Of a stretch of 7,726 nucleotides of DNA, positions 1-4,316 are shown one piece after another. A program made the translations under genes and the position numbers. Source of the DNA: a bacterium. Its GTDB lineage: Bacteria > Patescibacteriota > Minisyncoccia > Phycocordibacterales > Phycocordibacteraceae. The notes below the pieces were generated by a model. That model was not told the origin of the DNA. It saw only the letters and a list, made by a program, of their open reading frames with translations, and ran no database searches. The DNA lies in assembly GCA_021802795.1 (NCBI GenBank), contig JAJZRH010000025.1:1-7726 (forward strand), given 5' to 3'. How positions within the stretch are numbered: position 1 is the stretch's first letter; each line of letters opens with the position of its first letter.

Positions 1-31
1 CGGCGTAGGTTCTTTTTTCTTTGCGAGTCAT
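1..31 (-). CDS. N-terminal start of a gene running off the left edge (partial)
   Basis: A minus-strand ATG at 31-29 opens a frame reading MTRKEKRTYA to the window edge with no stop. It is supported mainly by a -10-like TATACT at 49-44, whose predicted start point (about base 37) leaves only about 6 nt of leader. The few visible residues are basic and name no family. It lies downstream of the tRNA terminator on the same strand, so it should be an independent unit. With ten codons visible, this could still be a chance frame. Confidence 0.4.
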   Translation of the reverse strand, partial: MTRKEKRTYA

Positions 32-43
32 GGTATGTACCAA

Positions 44-49
44 AGTATA
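44..49 (-). promoter_or_regulatory. Candidate -10 element for the left-edge gene
   Basis: TATACT reads on the minus strand, 12 nt before the ATG at 31. No TGn precedes it and no convincing -35 is visible, because that region is occupied by the tRNA terminator hairpin. It lies inside an imperfect inverted repeat (32-40 with 45-53, one G-T pair, loop CAAA) that could be an operator or a leader hairpin. Confidence 0.35.
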
Positions 50-60
50 TACCACCGAAA

Positions 61-90
61 AGCAAAAGAGCCCTTTCGAGCTCTTTTGCT
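61..90 (-). terminator. Hairpin terminator downstream of tRNA-Asn
   Basis: Perfect 11-bp inverted repeat: 61-71 pairs with 80-90 around an 8-nt loop. On the minus strand the stem is followed by TTTTC (the T run overlaps the end of the stem). It starts 28 nt after the tRNA 3' end, the right place to end the tRNA transcript. The tail is short, so termination may be incomplete. Confidence 0.65.
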
Positions 91-105
91 TTCGAACAAC
101 TCGGA

Positions 106-126
106 TTTCTGAAATTCGCTCCGCGG
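106..126. repeat. Left arm of an inverted repeat extending the tRNA acceptor helix
   Basis: Bases 106-126 are the reverse complement of 499-519 with one mismatch. Seven of the 21 positions are the tRNA acceptor stem itself. The other 14 are the 3' trailer (including G73) pairing with the 5' leader. The precursor RNA should therefore carry an acceptor helix of about 21 bp. Confidence 0.9.
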
Positions 127-505
127 GTAGGATTCGAACCTACGACCAACTCGTTACACTTGTCCTTCAGTTACCTGTAGGGGTGGACTATATCATCATC
201 CAGAATCCGGATGCGAGGCGCTTCCCGAGCTCACTTACCGGATCTGCTGTCGTTCAAGCTCTACGCTCTCACTAACGCAATCCGTCGTTCGCTTCCCCAT
301 CAGAATGGGGACCCCGAAAATCATGAGCCCAGTACTCCCTTGCGGGATAGTCTCTACACCTTTCCCGACGATCGCGGGACTTGGCTCGGGATTGCCCTCG
401 GCCGTGGCCGGTGGGGTTTCCCCGAATTCACCTCGTTTTTCAACTCGCCTTACGACGAGAAGCTGCCTTTGACAGCGAGCCGCTCTACCACTGAGCTACC
501 GCGGA
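119..505 (-). tRNA. trnN: tRNA-Asn(GUU) interrupted by a group I intron
   Basis: On the minus strand the exons are 505-472 and 156-119, giving a 72-nt tRNA. The acceptor stem TCCGCGG (505-499) pairs perfectly with CCGCGGA (126-120), with discriminator G73 at 119. The D stem is GCTC/GAGC. The anticodon stem GCTCG pairs with CGAGT, and the T arm is GTAGG-TTCGAAT-CCTAC. Joining the exons gives loop CTGTTAA, hence anticodon GUU for asparagine. G73 fits Asn identity. An Asp (GUC) reading would require splicing one base later and would lose the intron's terminal G, so I reject it. The 3' end continues CGA, so CCA is not encoded and must be added after transcription. The flanks extend the acceptor helix outward (see the repeats). 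Confidence 0.93.
157..471 (-). other. Group I self-splicing intron in the tRNA-Asn anticodon loop (no homing ORF)
   Basis: A 315-nt intron lies between tRNA positions 35 and 36. The 5' exon ends in U and the intron ends in G (base 157, omega-G), as group I splicing requires. The P1 helix is visible: exon GCTGT (476-472) pairs with intron GCAGC (466-462), placing a U-G wobble at the splice site. The conserved core follows in order: the P4/P5 strand around GGGGAAACCCC (429-413), GGCAATCCCGAGCCAAG (396-380), the P7 5' strand in GTAGAGACTAT (355-348 region), and the P7 3' strand GATATAGTCC (194-185). GACTAT and ATAGTC are exactly complementary. These blocks resemble the tRNA-type IC3 introns of cyanobacterial tRNA-Leu and Azoarcus tRNA-Ile. 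The subclass is my inference from memory. Open frames crossing it are chance: no homing endonuclease is present. Confidence 0.93.
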
Positions 506-519
506 GCGAATTTCGGAAA
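499..519. repeat. Right arm of the inverted repeat extending the tRNA acceptor helix
   Basis: Partner of 106-126. It contains the tRNA 5' strand and 14 nt of 5' leader. On the precursor RNA, leader positions -1 to -9 pair without interruption to G73 and the trailer. One C-A mismatch follows, then four more pairs. Confidence 0.9.
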
Positions 520-537
520 TAACCGCGGAATGTTCTT

Positions 538-560
538 AAAAACGCGCCCCAAAGGGCGTA
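538..560 (-). other. Short GC hairpin with U5 tail ahead of tRNA-Asn
   Basis: On the minus strand CGCCC (558-554) pairs with GGGCG (549-545) around TTTG, followed by CG and TTTTT (542-538). It looks like a weak intrinsic terminator, yet no minus-strand gene lies upstream. It sits at the predicted start of the tRNA transcript. It could be a 5' leader hairpin, or insulation from antisense transcription. Confidence 0.4.
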
Positions 561-565
561 TCTGC

Positions 566-593
566 ATATTAACCGAAAATCCGTATGTCGCAA
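566..593 (-). promoter_or_regulatory. Candidate promoter of tRNA-Asn
   Basis: Minus strand TTGCGA (593-588), 16-nt spacer, TAATAT (571-566). The predicted start near base 559 gives a leader of about 54 nt before the mature tRNA 5' end. It overlaps, in the opposite direction, the promoter of the PEBP gene starting at 609. Confidence 0.5.
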
Positions 594-602
594 TGATAGA
601 AT
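594..602 (+). promoter_or_regulatory. Extended -10 promoter of the PEBP gene (leaderless)
   Basis: TGA-TAGAAT. The hexamer ends at 602, six bases before the ATG at 609, so initiation at the usual distance falls on the A of the start codon. No good -35 is seen, which is common for TGn-type promoters. Confidence 0.55.
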
Positions 603-608
603 CAAGAG

Positions 609-1184
609 ATGAGAACGGGCGTTCTCGCGTTGGCGGTTCTGCTTATTACGTGCGTCATTGCGGCCGCCGCAATTATCCGTAAATTGCCTCCCATGCCCAC
701 TGCGCCTGCATTCACGCTCACGAGTCCCGCGTTCGAGGACGAGGGGACCATCCCCGCAAAATACACCTGCGACGGGGACCGCAAGCTCTCACCAGCGCTC
801 GCCTGGGGCGGCGTGCCGGAGGGGACTAAAGCATTCGCGCTCATCGTGGATGACCCCGACATACCGAGCGTCGTGCGGGAATCGCGCGGCATCGACGCCT
901 TCGACCACTGGGTACTCTTCAATATTCCCGCCGACTTGTCGGAAATACCGGAAGACGACGGCGTCGGCACGGCGGGCCTCAACAGCGCCGGCACCGGCGG
1001 CTATACCGGCCCGTGCCCGCCGCCCGAGTACGAACCGCGTGAACATCGCTATATCTTCACGCTCTACGCACTCGGTTCCCCGCTCGCGCTTCCCACCGGC
1101 GCAACGAAAAAGGAAGTGCTCGAAGCGCTCGCGCCGGCCCTGCTTGCGAAAGCGGAGCTCGTCGGGCGCTACGCAAGGAAATAA
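609..1184 (+). CDS. PEBP / YbhB-YbcL family protein with N-terminal signal anchor
   Basis: A 191-residue member of the phosphatidylethanolamine-binding protein family, bacterial YbhB/YbcL branch. Residues 1-24 are a hydrophobic segment (MRTGVLALAVLLITCVIAAA region), a signal peptide or membrane anchor placing the domain outside the cytoplasm. The PEBP fold follows from about residue 34: the anion-pocket motif VDDPD (80-84), FDHWVLFNIP (98-107), and GPCPPP...HRYIFTLYAL (134-155), where H146 and R147 belong to the conserved HRY block. About 155 residues of domain is normal for the family. Family members bind phospholipids or small ligands. The physiological ligand in bacteria is mostly unknown, and none is claimed here. 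The ATG at 609 is chosen because it yields the signal segment and matches a leaderless start set by the extended -10 at 594-602. No clear terminator follows. Confidence 0.93.
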   Translation: MRTGVLALAVLLITCVIAAAAIIRKLPPMPTAPAFTLTSPAFEDEGTIPAKYTCDGDRKLSPALAWGGVPEGTKAFALIVDDPDIPSVVRESRGIDAFDHWVLFNIPADLSEIPEDDGVGTAGLNSAGTGGYTGPCPPPEYEPREHRYIFTLYALGSPLALPTGATKKEVLEALAPALLAKAELVGRYARK

Positions 1185-1195
1185 GTGCTCAAATG

Positions 1196-1224
1196 TTGAC
1201 ATGTAGCACCGTACGTGCTACTGT
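1196..1224 (+). promoter_or_regulatory. Strong promoter with an embedded inverted repeat, for the zinc-ribbon gene
   Basis: Consensus -35 TTGACA (1196-1201), 17-nt spacer ending TGC, and -10 TACTGT (1219-1224). A perfect inverted repeat GTAGCAC-CGTAC-GTGCTAC (1203-1221) fills the spacer and enters the -10, a position typical of repressor operators. Predicted start near 1231 leaves a leader of about 58 nt. Confidence 0.75.
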
Positions 1225-1288
1225 AGAGCTTGCTTGTACACCACCTGCGCAGTTTGCGGGATCGATCCATTCAACAAGTGAGGTCAAG

Positions 1289-1468
1289 ATGAATACCCCT
1301 CCCGAAGAAAGCGAAAAGACAACACCGAAGATACTCCCGTACGGGACCTACAAGACGGTAATCTGTTTGTCGTGCATCAAAGAAGTCGAGGTGGAGTTGA
1401 TCCCCTTCGGCGGCAAGAACGCCGCCACATGCCCGCTCTGCGGTAAACTCGCCTACAGCGGCGACTGA
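1289..1468 (+). CDS. Zinc-ribbon miniprotein (two CxxC knuckles)
   Basis: A 59-residue protein. The ATG at 1289 is preceded by GAGGT (1280-1284) at a 4-nt spacing. An upstream in-frame ATG at 1194 lies inside the promoter and is rejected. The N-terminal 20 residues are charged and proline-rich. Two CxxC pairs, C26-x-x-C29 and C48-x-x-C51 (CLSC and CPLC), are separated by 18 residues of beta-like sequence, the geometry of a treble-clef or zinc-ribbon rubredoxin-like knuckle binding one zinc. Such minidomains often bind nucleic acid or protein. I cannot name a specific family. It has its own strong promoter and its own terminator, so it is a monocistronic and probably well-expressed gene. The inverted repeat in the promoter suggests repression, possibly autoregulation. 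Confidence 0.8.
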   Translation: MNTPPEESEKTTPKILPYGTYKTVICLSCIKEVEVELIPFGGKNAATCPLCGKLAYSGD

Positions 1469-1486
1469 ACCGTTCACCCGGCCCCA

Positions 1487-1518
1487 CGCCCCCGACCCTG
1501 TCGGGGGCGCTTCTTTTT
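1487..1518 (+). terminator. Intrinsic terminator of the zinc-ribbon gene
   Basis: A 10-bp GC-rich stem (1487-1496 with 1500-1509) around CCT, then CTTCTTTTTCC. It begins 19 nt after the stop codon. Confidence 0.85.
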
Positions 1519-1523
1519 CCGCC

Positions 1524-1544
1524 GGGGATATCCCCCTCCGGGGG
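1524..1544 (+). other. Two overlapping, mutually exclusive GC dyads
   Basis: GGGGATATCCCC (1524-1535) and CCCCC-TCC-GGGGG (1532-1544) share the C tract, so only one can form. They lie upstream of the candidate PAS promoter. A role is unclear: chance G/C-tract pairing or a protein site are both possible. Confidence 0.35.
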
Positions 1545-1572
1545 TTGCAGGCATCATGATGGTGCGGGGCGT

Positions 1573-1581
1573 TGCTACACT
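1573..1581 (+). promoter_or_regulatory. Extended -10 promoter of the PAS gene
   Basis: TGC-TACACT. Predicted start near 1588, giving a leader of about 31 nt. The -35 area is covered by the perfect 10-bp palindrome CATCATGATG (1552-1561), a possible operator. Confidence 0.5.
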
Positions 1582-1618
1582 GAATGCAGTACTAACCGGG
1601 AGTAATGTCCACACACCT

Positions 1619-2089
1619 ATGGAAGCCAACAACCGCAGGATGGAGGAATTTGATACCGCAGTTCTCAGCGGAACGACGACGTGGTGGCAGATGAACCTGC
1701 CTTCGGGAACAGTATCTTTTGGCGACGCGAAAGCGGGTATGCTCGGCTATCCCGCGGAAAAATTCAAACACTACAAAGACTTCGTCGACCTCGTCCATCC
1801 GGACGACCGCGAGAAGACGATGCAGGCGATGCGGGACCATCTCTCCGGCAAGGCAGAGCGGTACGAGGCGACCTATCGGATACAGCGCAAAGACGGCGAA
1901 TACTTGCGGTTCTTCGATTGCGGCCAGATCAGCAAAAAAGAGGACGGTACGACAACGGTCGTAGGATTCGTGATGAAGGTCTCCGACGGCGTCGACTCCT
2001 CCAAACAAACGAACGATTTCAAGGACCTGATATTGGGAGGCAACCCCTCTATCATTGAACTGGTGTCCAAAATAAGAAAGTCGGTGTAA
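1619..2089 (+). CDS. Free-standing PAS-domain protein (PAS_3-like), no output domain
   Basis: A 156-residue protein starting at the ATG at 1619. A longer in-frame start at 1556 lies upstream of the promoter and is disfavoured. GGGAG at 1598-1602 is 16 nt away, too far for a normal ribosome site. Residues about 20-123 form one PAS_3/PAC domain: WWQMNLPSG (22-30), the LGYPAEKF turn (42-49), the signature HPDDR (60-64), and the PAC strand YRIQRKDGEYLRFFDCG (86-102). The tail (124-156) is short and helical. No kinase, GGDEF, HTH or membrane segment is present, so the protein must signal by binding a partner or be a vestigial sensor. The ligand cannot be read from sequence. It ends 12 bp from the convergent PAP2 stop, with no terminator between them. 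Confidence 0.85.
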   Translation: MEANNRRMEEFDTAVLSGTTTWWQMNLPSGTVSFGDAKAGMLGYPAEKFKHYKDFVDLVHPDDREKTMQAMRDHLSGKAERYEATYRIQRKDGEYLRFFDCGQISKKEDGTTTVVGFVMKVSDGVDSSKQTNDFKDLILGGNPSIIELVSKIRKSV

Positions 2090-2101
2090 GGCGAGGCGCC
2101 G

Positions 2102-2683
2102 CTAGAGGCCCAAGGCGCCAAATCCTTTCCCAACGAGAGTAGTGATGTGCACTTTGTGGTGCGTGTAGTAGCGATAGGTCGCCCAGCCGGTGAGGATGCC
2201 GAGCACGGCGCCGCCGATGATGTCGGTCGGCCAGTGGACGCCGACATAGATACGAGCGATGCCGATGCACGCGGCCGCGATGAACGCTATGGCCCCCCAT
2301 TTCTTGTGGAAGAGGTAGATGACGGTCGCGAGCGCAAAAAAGAATATGGTGTGCCCGGAGGGGAATGATTGGAAATTCTCGGCGAGGGGCGAGGCAATGA
2401 GCGGATGGATGTTCGGCAGTTCGACGAACGGTCGCGGGCGCGGGTACGCGAACACCAGAAGCCCTTTTACCACAAGGCGCGCAATGGCCGCCGCCGCAAC
2501 GCTGACCAGTATTACTATGCGATTGTCCTCGCATTCCTTCTTCGGCCAGAACAAGAGAACGAACAGCGCCGCGGCCCACACATACTGCGCATCGGATGCG
2601 AAAAAAACGCCGAGCCGGTCGGCGATAGTTGAATGGCCCGCGAGGCCATTGATGAGCGCGAACCAGGAGAGGTCGAAGTTCAT
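2102..2683 (-). CDS. PAP2-superfamily membrane phosphatase (undecaprenyl-diphosphatase/BcrC-like)
   Basis: A 193-residue polytopic membrane protein. The phosphatidic-acid-phosphatase type 2 motifs are in order: K73 followed by PRPRP (81-85), SGH (109-111), and R144-x5-H150-x3-D154 (RIYVGVHWPTD). H111 and H150 are the expected nucleophile and proton-relay histidines, facing the outer side of the membrane. Hydrophobic stretches near 34-46, 56-72, 112-125, 129-142 and 156-170 agree with five or six membrane helices. Related proteins dephosphorylate undecaprenyl diphosphate, phosphatidic acid or similar lipids. The exact substrate is inferred only from size and the RPRP motif. An ATG 25 codons upstream (2758) lies before the extended -10 at 2707-2699, so Met at 2683 is the better start. 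Confidence 0.9.
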   Translation of the reverse strand: MNFDLSWFALINGLAGHSTIADRLGVFFASDAQYVWAAALFVLLFWPKKECEDNRIVILVSVAAAAIARLVVKGLLVFAYPRPRPFVELPNIHPLIASPLAENFQSFPSGHTIFFFALATVIYLFHKKWGAIAFIAAACIGIARIYVGVHWPTDIIGGAVLGILTGWATYRYYTHHKVHITTLVGKGFGALGL

Positions 2684-2698
2684 AGAGCTATTGCGGGA

Positions 2699-2707
2699 AG
2701 TATACCA
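2699..2707 (-). promoter_or_regulatory. Extended -10 promoter of the PAP2 gene
   Basis: Minus strand TGG-TATACT. Predicted start near 2692, about 9 nt before the ATG at 2683. The position fixes the downstream Met as the start codon. Confidence 0.65.
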
Positions 2708-2746
2708 TCCGGCGAACCGCAGGCGCGCCCGCCACATGGCGGAAAA

Positions 2747-2775
2747 TTGATTTTTCAATAAGTTCGTGGTACTAT
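2747..2775 (+). promoter_or_regulatory. Promoter of the 80-residue orphan (leaderless)
   Basis: TTGATT (2747-2752), 17-nt spacer ending TGG, TACTAT (2770-2775). Six bases separate the hexamer from the ATG at 2782, predicting a leaderless mRNA. It is divergent from the PAP2 promoter. Confidence 0.65.
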
Positions 2776-2781
2776 TTATGC

Positions 2782-3024
2782 ATGAAATTGCCCGACCTGG
2801 ACCGCGCGCGGAGCGAGAAGATGGTTCCCTTCTCAGCCTTCTTGGCGTCCTATAACGAGGGCCTGCCGCTCCAGTTTCCCCGAGCGTCCGCCGCGCTCCT
2901 GCGTGAATTCCGGAAAACGCACGCGGCGCTTTTCAAGAGCAATCTCTGGTCCCTGGACCAACACCGCAAGAAGGTGATGGACTGGCTCACTACCAAGCAA
3001 GCCGAGCAACGAATGCACTCCTAG
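2782..3024 (+). CDS. Hypothetical 80-residue basic protein
   Basis: I do not recognise this family. The protein is soluble, basic and predicted mostly helical: residues 37-54 and 59-78 read as amphipathic helices rich in R/K, with conserved-looking FPRASAALLREF (32-43) and W56/W68. No Cys pairs, membrane segment or signal peptide is seen. A nucleic-acid or protein-binding helical bundle is possible but is inference only. Reality of the gene rests on the well-formed TTGATT-17-TACTAT promoter positioned for a leaderless start, on codon use like its neighbours, and on the lack of any competing frame. No terminator is obvious after the stop. Confidence 0.7.
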   Translation: MKLPDLDRARSEKMVPFSAFLASYNEGLPLQFPRASAALLREFRKTHAALFKSNLWSLDQHRKKVMDWLTTKQAEQRMHS

Positions 3025-3059
3025 CTCGCCGGGGGCGGGAGCGCATCTTAGGTAAAAAA

Positions 3060-3068
3060 TGATATAGT
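3060..3068 (+). promoter_or_regulatory. Extended -10 promoter of the 156-residue orphan
   Basis: TGA-TATAGT. Predicted start near 3075, giving a leader of about 78 nt that ends in a strong AGGAG ribosome site (3142-3146 region) before the ATG at 3153. Confidence 0.6.
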
Positions 3069-3152
3069 TCGTCCGGCTGTGTTCATTTTCATATCCGGCC
3101 AAACCTCCACCTATAACCATACCAACGCGCACTATGCGTAAAGGAGATCGTA

Positions 3153-3623
3153 ATGAAAGCGTCAAGAGGTAAGGTAGTCTCGTTGTCTCGGTGGAAAAGA
3201 CATCGGCAGGCGATCCGCGAAACGGAAAGTTTGCTTATGCGCCTTTTCCCGTCAAAGGATGCGTCCGGCGGCAAAGAGGTCGTTACCGTAAGCCCGCTCC
3301 GGAATTTCCGCCGCGGGAAAGGCATCGTCGTTATGACGATACCGTATGGCGACATACTGACACGCGAATTTCAGAGGATGCTTGAGGCGGTCCCGCACTA
3401 TCCGGAAGAACCCGGGTACATAGCGCCGCACGGGCAGAAGCGCGTGGTTGTCACTTTCCCTGCCCCGGATGTTGAACCCTGCGACTACGAGGGACTCCTG
3501 GAGATCGCGCGCAAGCTAGAGGCGTGGGCGCAAAGAGTCTTCGCCATGAAGACAGTACTATCTCCGCTGCCGAACGTCCGGATCGCCCGAAAGAGATCGA
3601 CTCTGCGTCTGCGGTGGAAATAG
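3153..3623 (+). CDS. Hypothetical 156-residue basic protein
   Basis: I do not recognise this family. Start ATG 3153 is preceded by AGGAG at good spacing, one of the clearest ribosome sites in the window. Both ends are strongly basic (KxxRGK, RWKRHR at the N terminus; RIARKRSTLRLRWK at 143-156). The middle has alternating beta/alpha character: GIVVMTIPYGDILTREF (57-73), a proline-rich turn PHYPEEPGY (81-89), strand KRVVVTFPAP (96-105), and helix YEGLLEIARKLEAWAQRVF (112-130). There is one Cys (C110) and no membrane segment. The basic tails suggest RNA or DNA contact, as inference only. It has its own promoter, a long leader and a strong terminator, so it is a monocistronic gene. Confidence 0.8.
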   Translation: MKASRGKVVSLSRWKRHRQAIRETESLLMRLFPSKDASGGKEVVTVSPLRNFRRGKGIVVMTIPYGDILTREFQRMLEAVPHYPEEPGYIAPHGQKRVVVTFPAPDVEPCDYEGLLEIARKLEAWAQRVFAMKTVLSPLPNVRIARKRSTLRLRWK

Positions 3624-3638
3624 GTAAATGCCAAAACG

Positions 3639-3666
3639 AAAAGGCGACCCGCGGGTCGCCTTTTTT
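3639..3666. terminator. Bidirectional terminator between convergent genes
   Basis: GGCGACC (3643-3649) pairs with GGTCGCC (3654-3660) around CGCG, flanked by AAAA on the left and TTTTTT on the right. It ends the 3153-3623 gene on the plus strand (T6 tail). On the minus strand, with TTTTCGTTTT, it ends the small ORF 3845-3681. Confidence 0.9.
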
Positions 3667-3680
3667 ATTTTCCTTCCTCG

Positions 3681-3845
3681 CTAATTCATCGAGAGGTGGC
3701 CTCTCGAAACGGTGAGTATTTCCGCTAGAACGTCCTTACTTTTTCCCGGGGACTGTCCTTCTGCAGATTGCCCGGATGCGGATTGTTCCTCCCCTGCGGA
3801 ATGGTCAGGGATCTGCCATTCCACAACGTGATTATGATGCTCCAT
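3681..3845 (-). CDS. Probable small gene, 54-residue hydrophilic protein
   Basis: A minus-strand ATG at 3845-3843 opens 54 codons to TAG (3683-3681). GGAG (3855-3852) lies 6 nt upstream, a good ribosome site. A promoter (3952-3924) precedes it and the shared terminator at 3660-3643 follows 20 nt after the stop. The protein begins MEHHNHVVEWQIPDH (three His in the first six residues). It continues with three five-residue repeats EQSAS, GQSAE, GQSPG (20-34), and ends with a short helix (KDVLAEILTV, 37-46). I recognise no family. The hairpin at 3910-3879 lies between promoter and ORF and could attenuate it. Longer plus-strand and minus-strand frames overlapping this stretch lack ribosome sites. 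The main alternative is an untranslated spacer or RNA, since several stem-loops (3689-3707 and 3798-3822) overlap the ORF. Confidence 0.5.
   Translation of the reverse strand: MEHHNHVVEWQIPDHSAGEEQSASGQSAEGQSPGKSKDVLAEILTVSRGHLSMN
3798..3822. repeat. Stem-loop inside the small ORF
   Basis: GGAATGG (3798-3804) pairs with CCATTCC (3816-3822). CAG/CTG extends the stem past a bulged T around a GGAT loop, giving 10 bp. A second hairpin, TCGAGAGG-TGG-CCTCTCGA, lies at 3689-3707. Together they make a structured transcript possible on either strand. Confidence 0.6.
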
Positions 3846-3867
3846 ACATTTCTCCAAAGAACGGTTT

Positions 3868-3910
3868 CAAAAACAAACGAAAAGGGCGGCTCTTCCGAGT
3901 CGCCCTTTTC
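3868..3910 (-). terminator. Terminator-like hairpin downstream of the Cys/Gly-rich gene, or leader attenuator of the small ORF
   Basis: A continuous 14-bp stem (3879-3892 with 3897-3910, one G-T pair, loop TTCC). On the minus strand it is followed by GTTTGTTTTTG. It lies 52 nt after the stop of the 4285-3962 gene but also just after the predicted start (about 3917) of the transcript carrying the 3845-3681 ORF. Confidence 0.75.
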
Positions 3911-3923
3911 ACTTGTTGCCGCT

Positions 3924-3952
3924 ACTATAGCACGGCTATCCTCTGGAGGCAA
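3924..3952 (-). promoter_or_regulatory. Candidate promoter of the 54-residue ORF
   Basis: Minus strand TTGCCT (3952-3947), 17-nt spacer ending TGC, TATAGT (3929-3924). This has the same layout as the neighbouring promoters. Predicted start near 3917. Confidence 0.55.
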
Positions 3953-3961
3953 ATCCGTCGT

Positions 3962-4285
3962 TTAGCGCGCCGTCGTGGTCGAGACTTCGGCACGGAGCCA
4001 GCCGCCCATCATGCCACCGGGAGTTCCATAGAAGTAATTCTGGCCGGCGTTGTCGCGGTACGCGCCCATCATGCCGTAGCCGTATCCTCCGCCGTATCCG
4101 TAGCCGCGCAGGATGCCCTTGAGCTCGCCCACCTGCACGCCCGCCCAGAAGATGAAGAGTGCGACGAGCACTTTAACGAGAATGTGCCAAATGCGCCGGT
4201 GCCGGCAGCATCCGCCGCCCATGCCGTGCTTGCACTCTCTGCAATCGCCGCACTCGGAATCTTCCCGCATTTCTTTGGTGTCCAT
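3962..4285 (-). CDS. Small Cys/His- and Gly/Tyr-rich single-pass membrane protein
   Basis: A 107-residue protein of unknown function with three zones. The N terminus has a metal-ligand-like cluster: C12-x-x-C15-x-x-C18, H20, C26-C27, H29, spaced by GMGGG. Residues about 32-50 form one membrane helix (IWHILVKVLVALFIFWAGV). The C-terminal part is low complexity, GYGYGGGYGYGMM (61-73) then more Gly, Tyr and Met. Similar short Cys/Gly-rich single-pass proteins recur in Parcubacteria, from my general knowledge rather than a search. A metal-binding or envelope-surface role is possible but unproven. ATG 4285 is chosen; an ATG four bases upstream is out of frame. A -10 TATACT at 4322-4317 gives a 25-nt leader with no strong ribosome site. 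Confidence 0.8.
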   Translation of the reverse strand: MDTKEMREDSECGDCRECKHGMGGGCCRHRRIWHILVKVLVALFIFWAGVQVGELKGILRGYGYGGGYGYGMMGAYRDNAGQNYFYGTPGGMMGGWLRAEVSTTTAR

Positions 4286-4316
4286 ACATTATTTATTAGC
4301 CTTGCTAAGTACCGTC

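Noticed and set aside
211..522. Plus-strand open frame of 103 codons across the tRNA region
   Set aside because: It lies antisense to the tRNA and its intron, has no ribosome site or family resemblance, and is explained by RNA structure constraints.
658..1206. Plus-strand 182-residue frame overlapping the PEBP gene
   Set aside because: Arg/Ser/Pro-rich composition from an out-of-frame reading of the PEBP gene.
3025..3059. GC-rich stretch after the 80-residue gene as a terminator
   Set aside because: Only a short imperfect stem (GCTC/GAGC) is possible and no T tract follows.
3725..3952. Minus-strand 75-residue frame beginning at a TTG
   Set aside because: Its start lies within the candidate promoter and it lacks a ribosome site. 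The 54-residue frame at 3845 fits the signals better.
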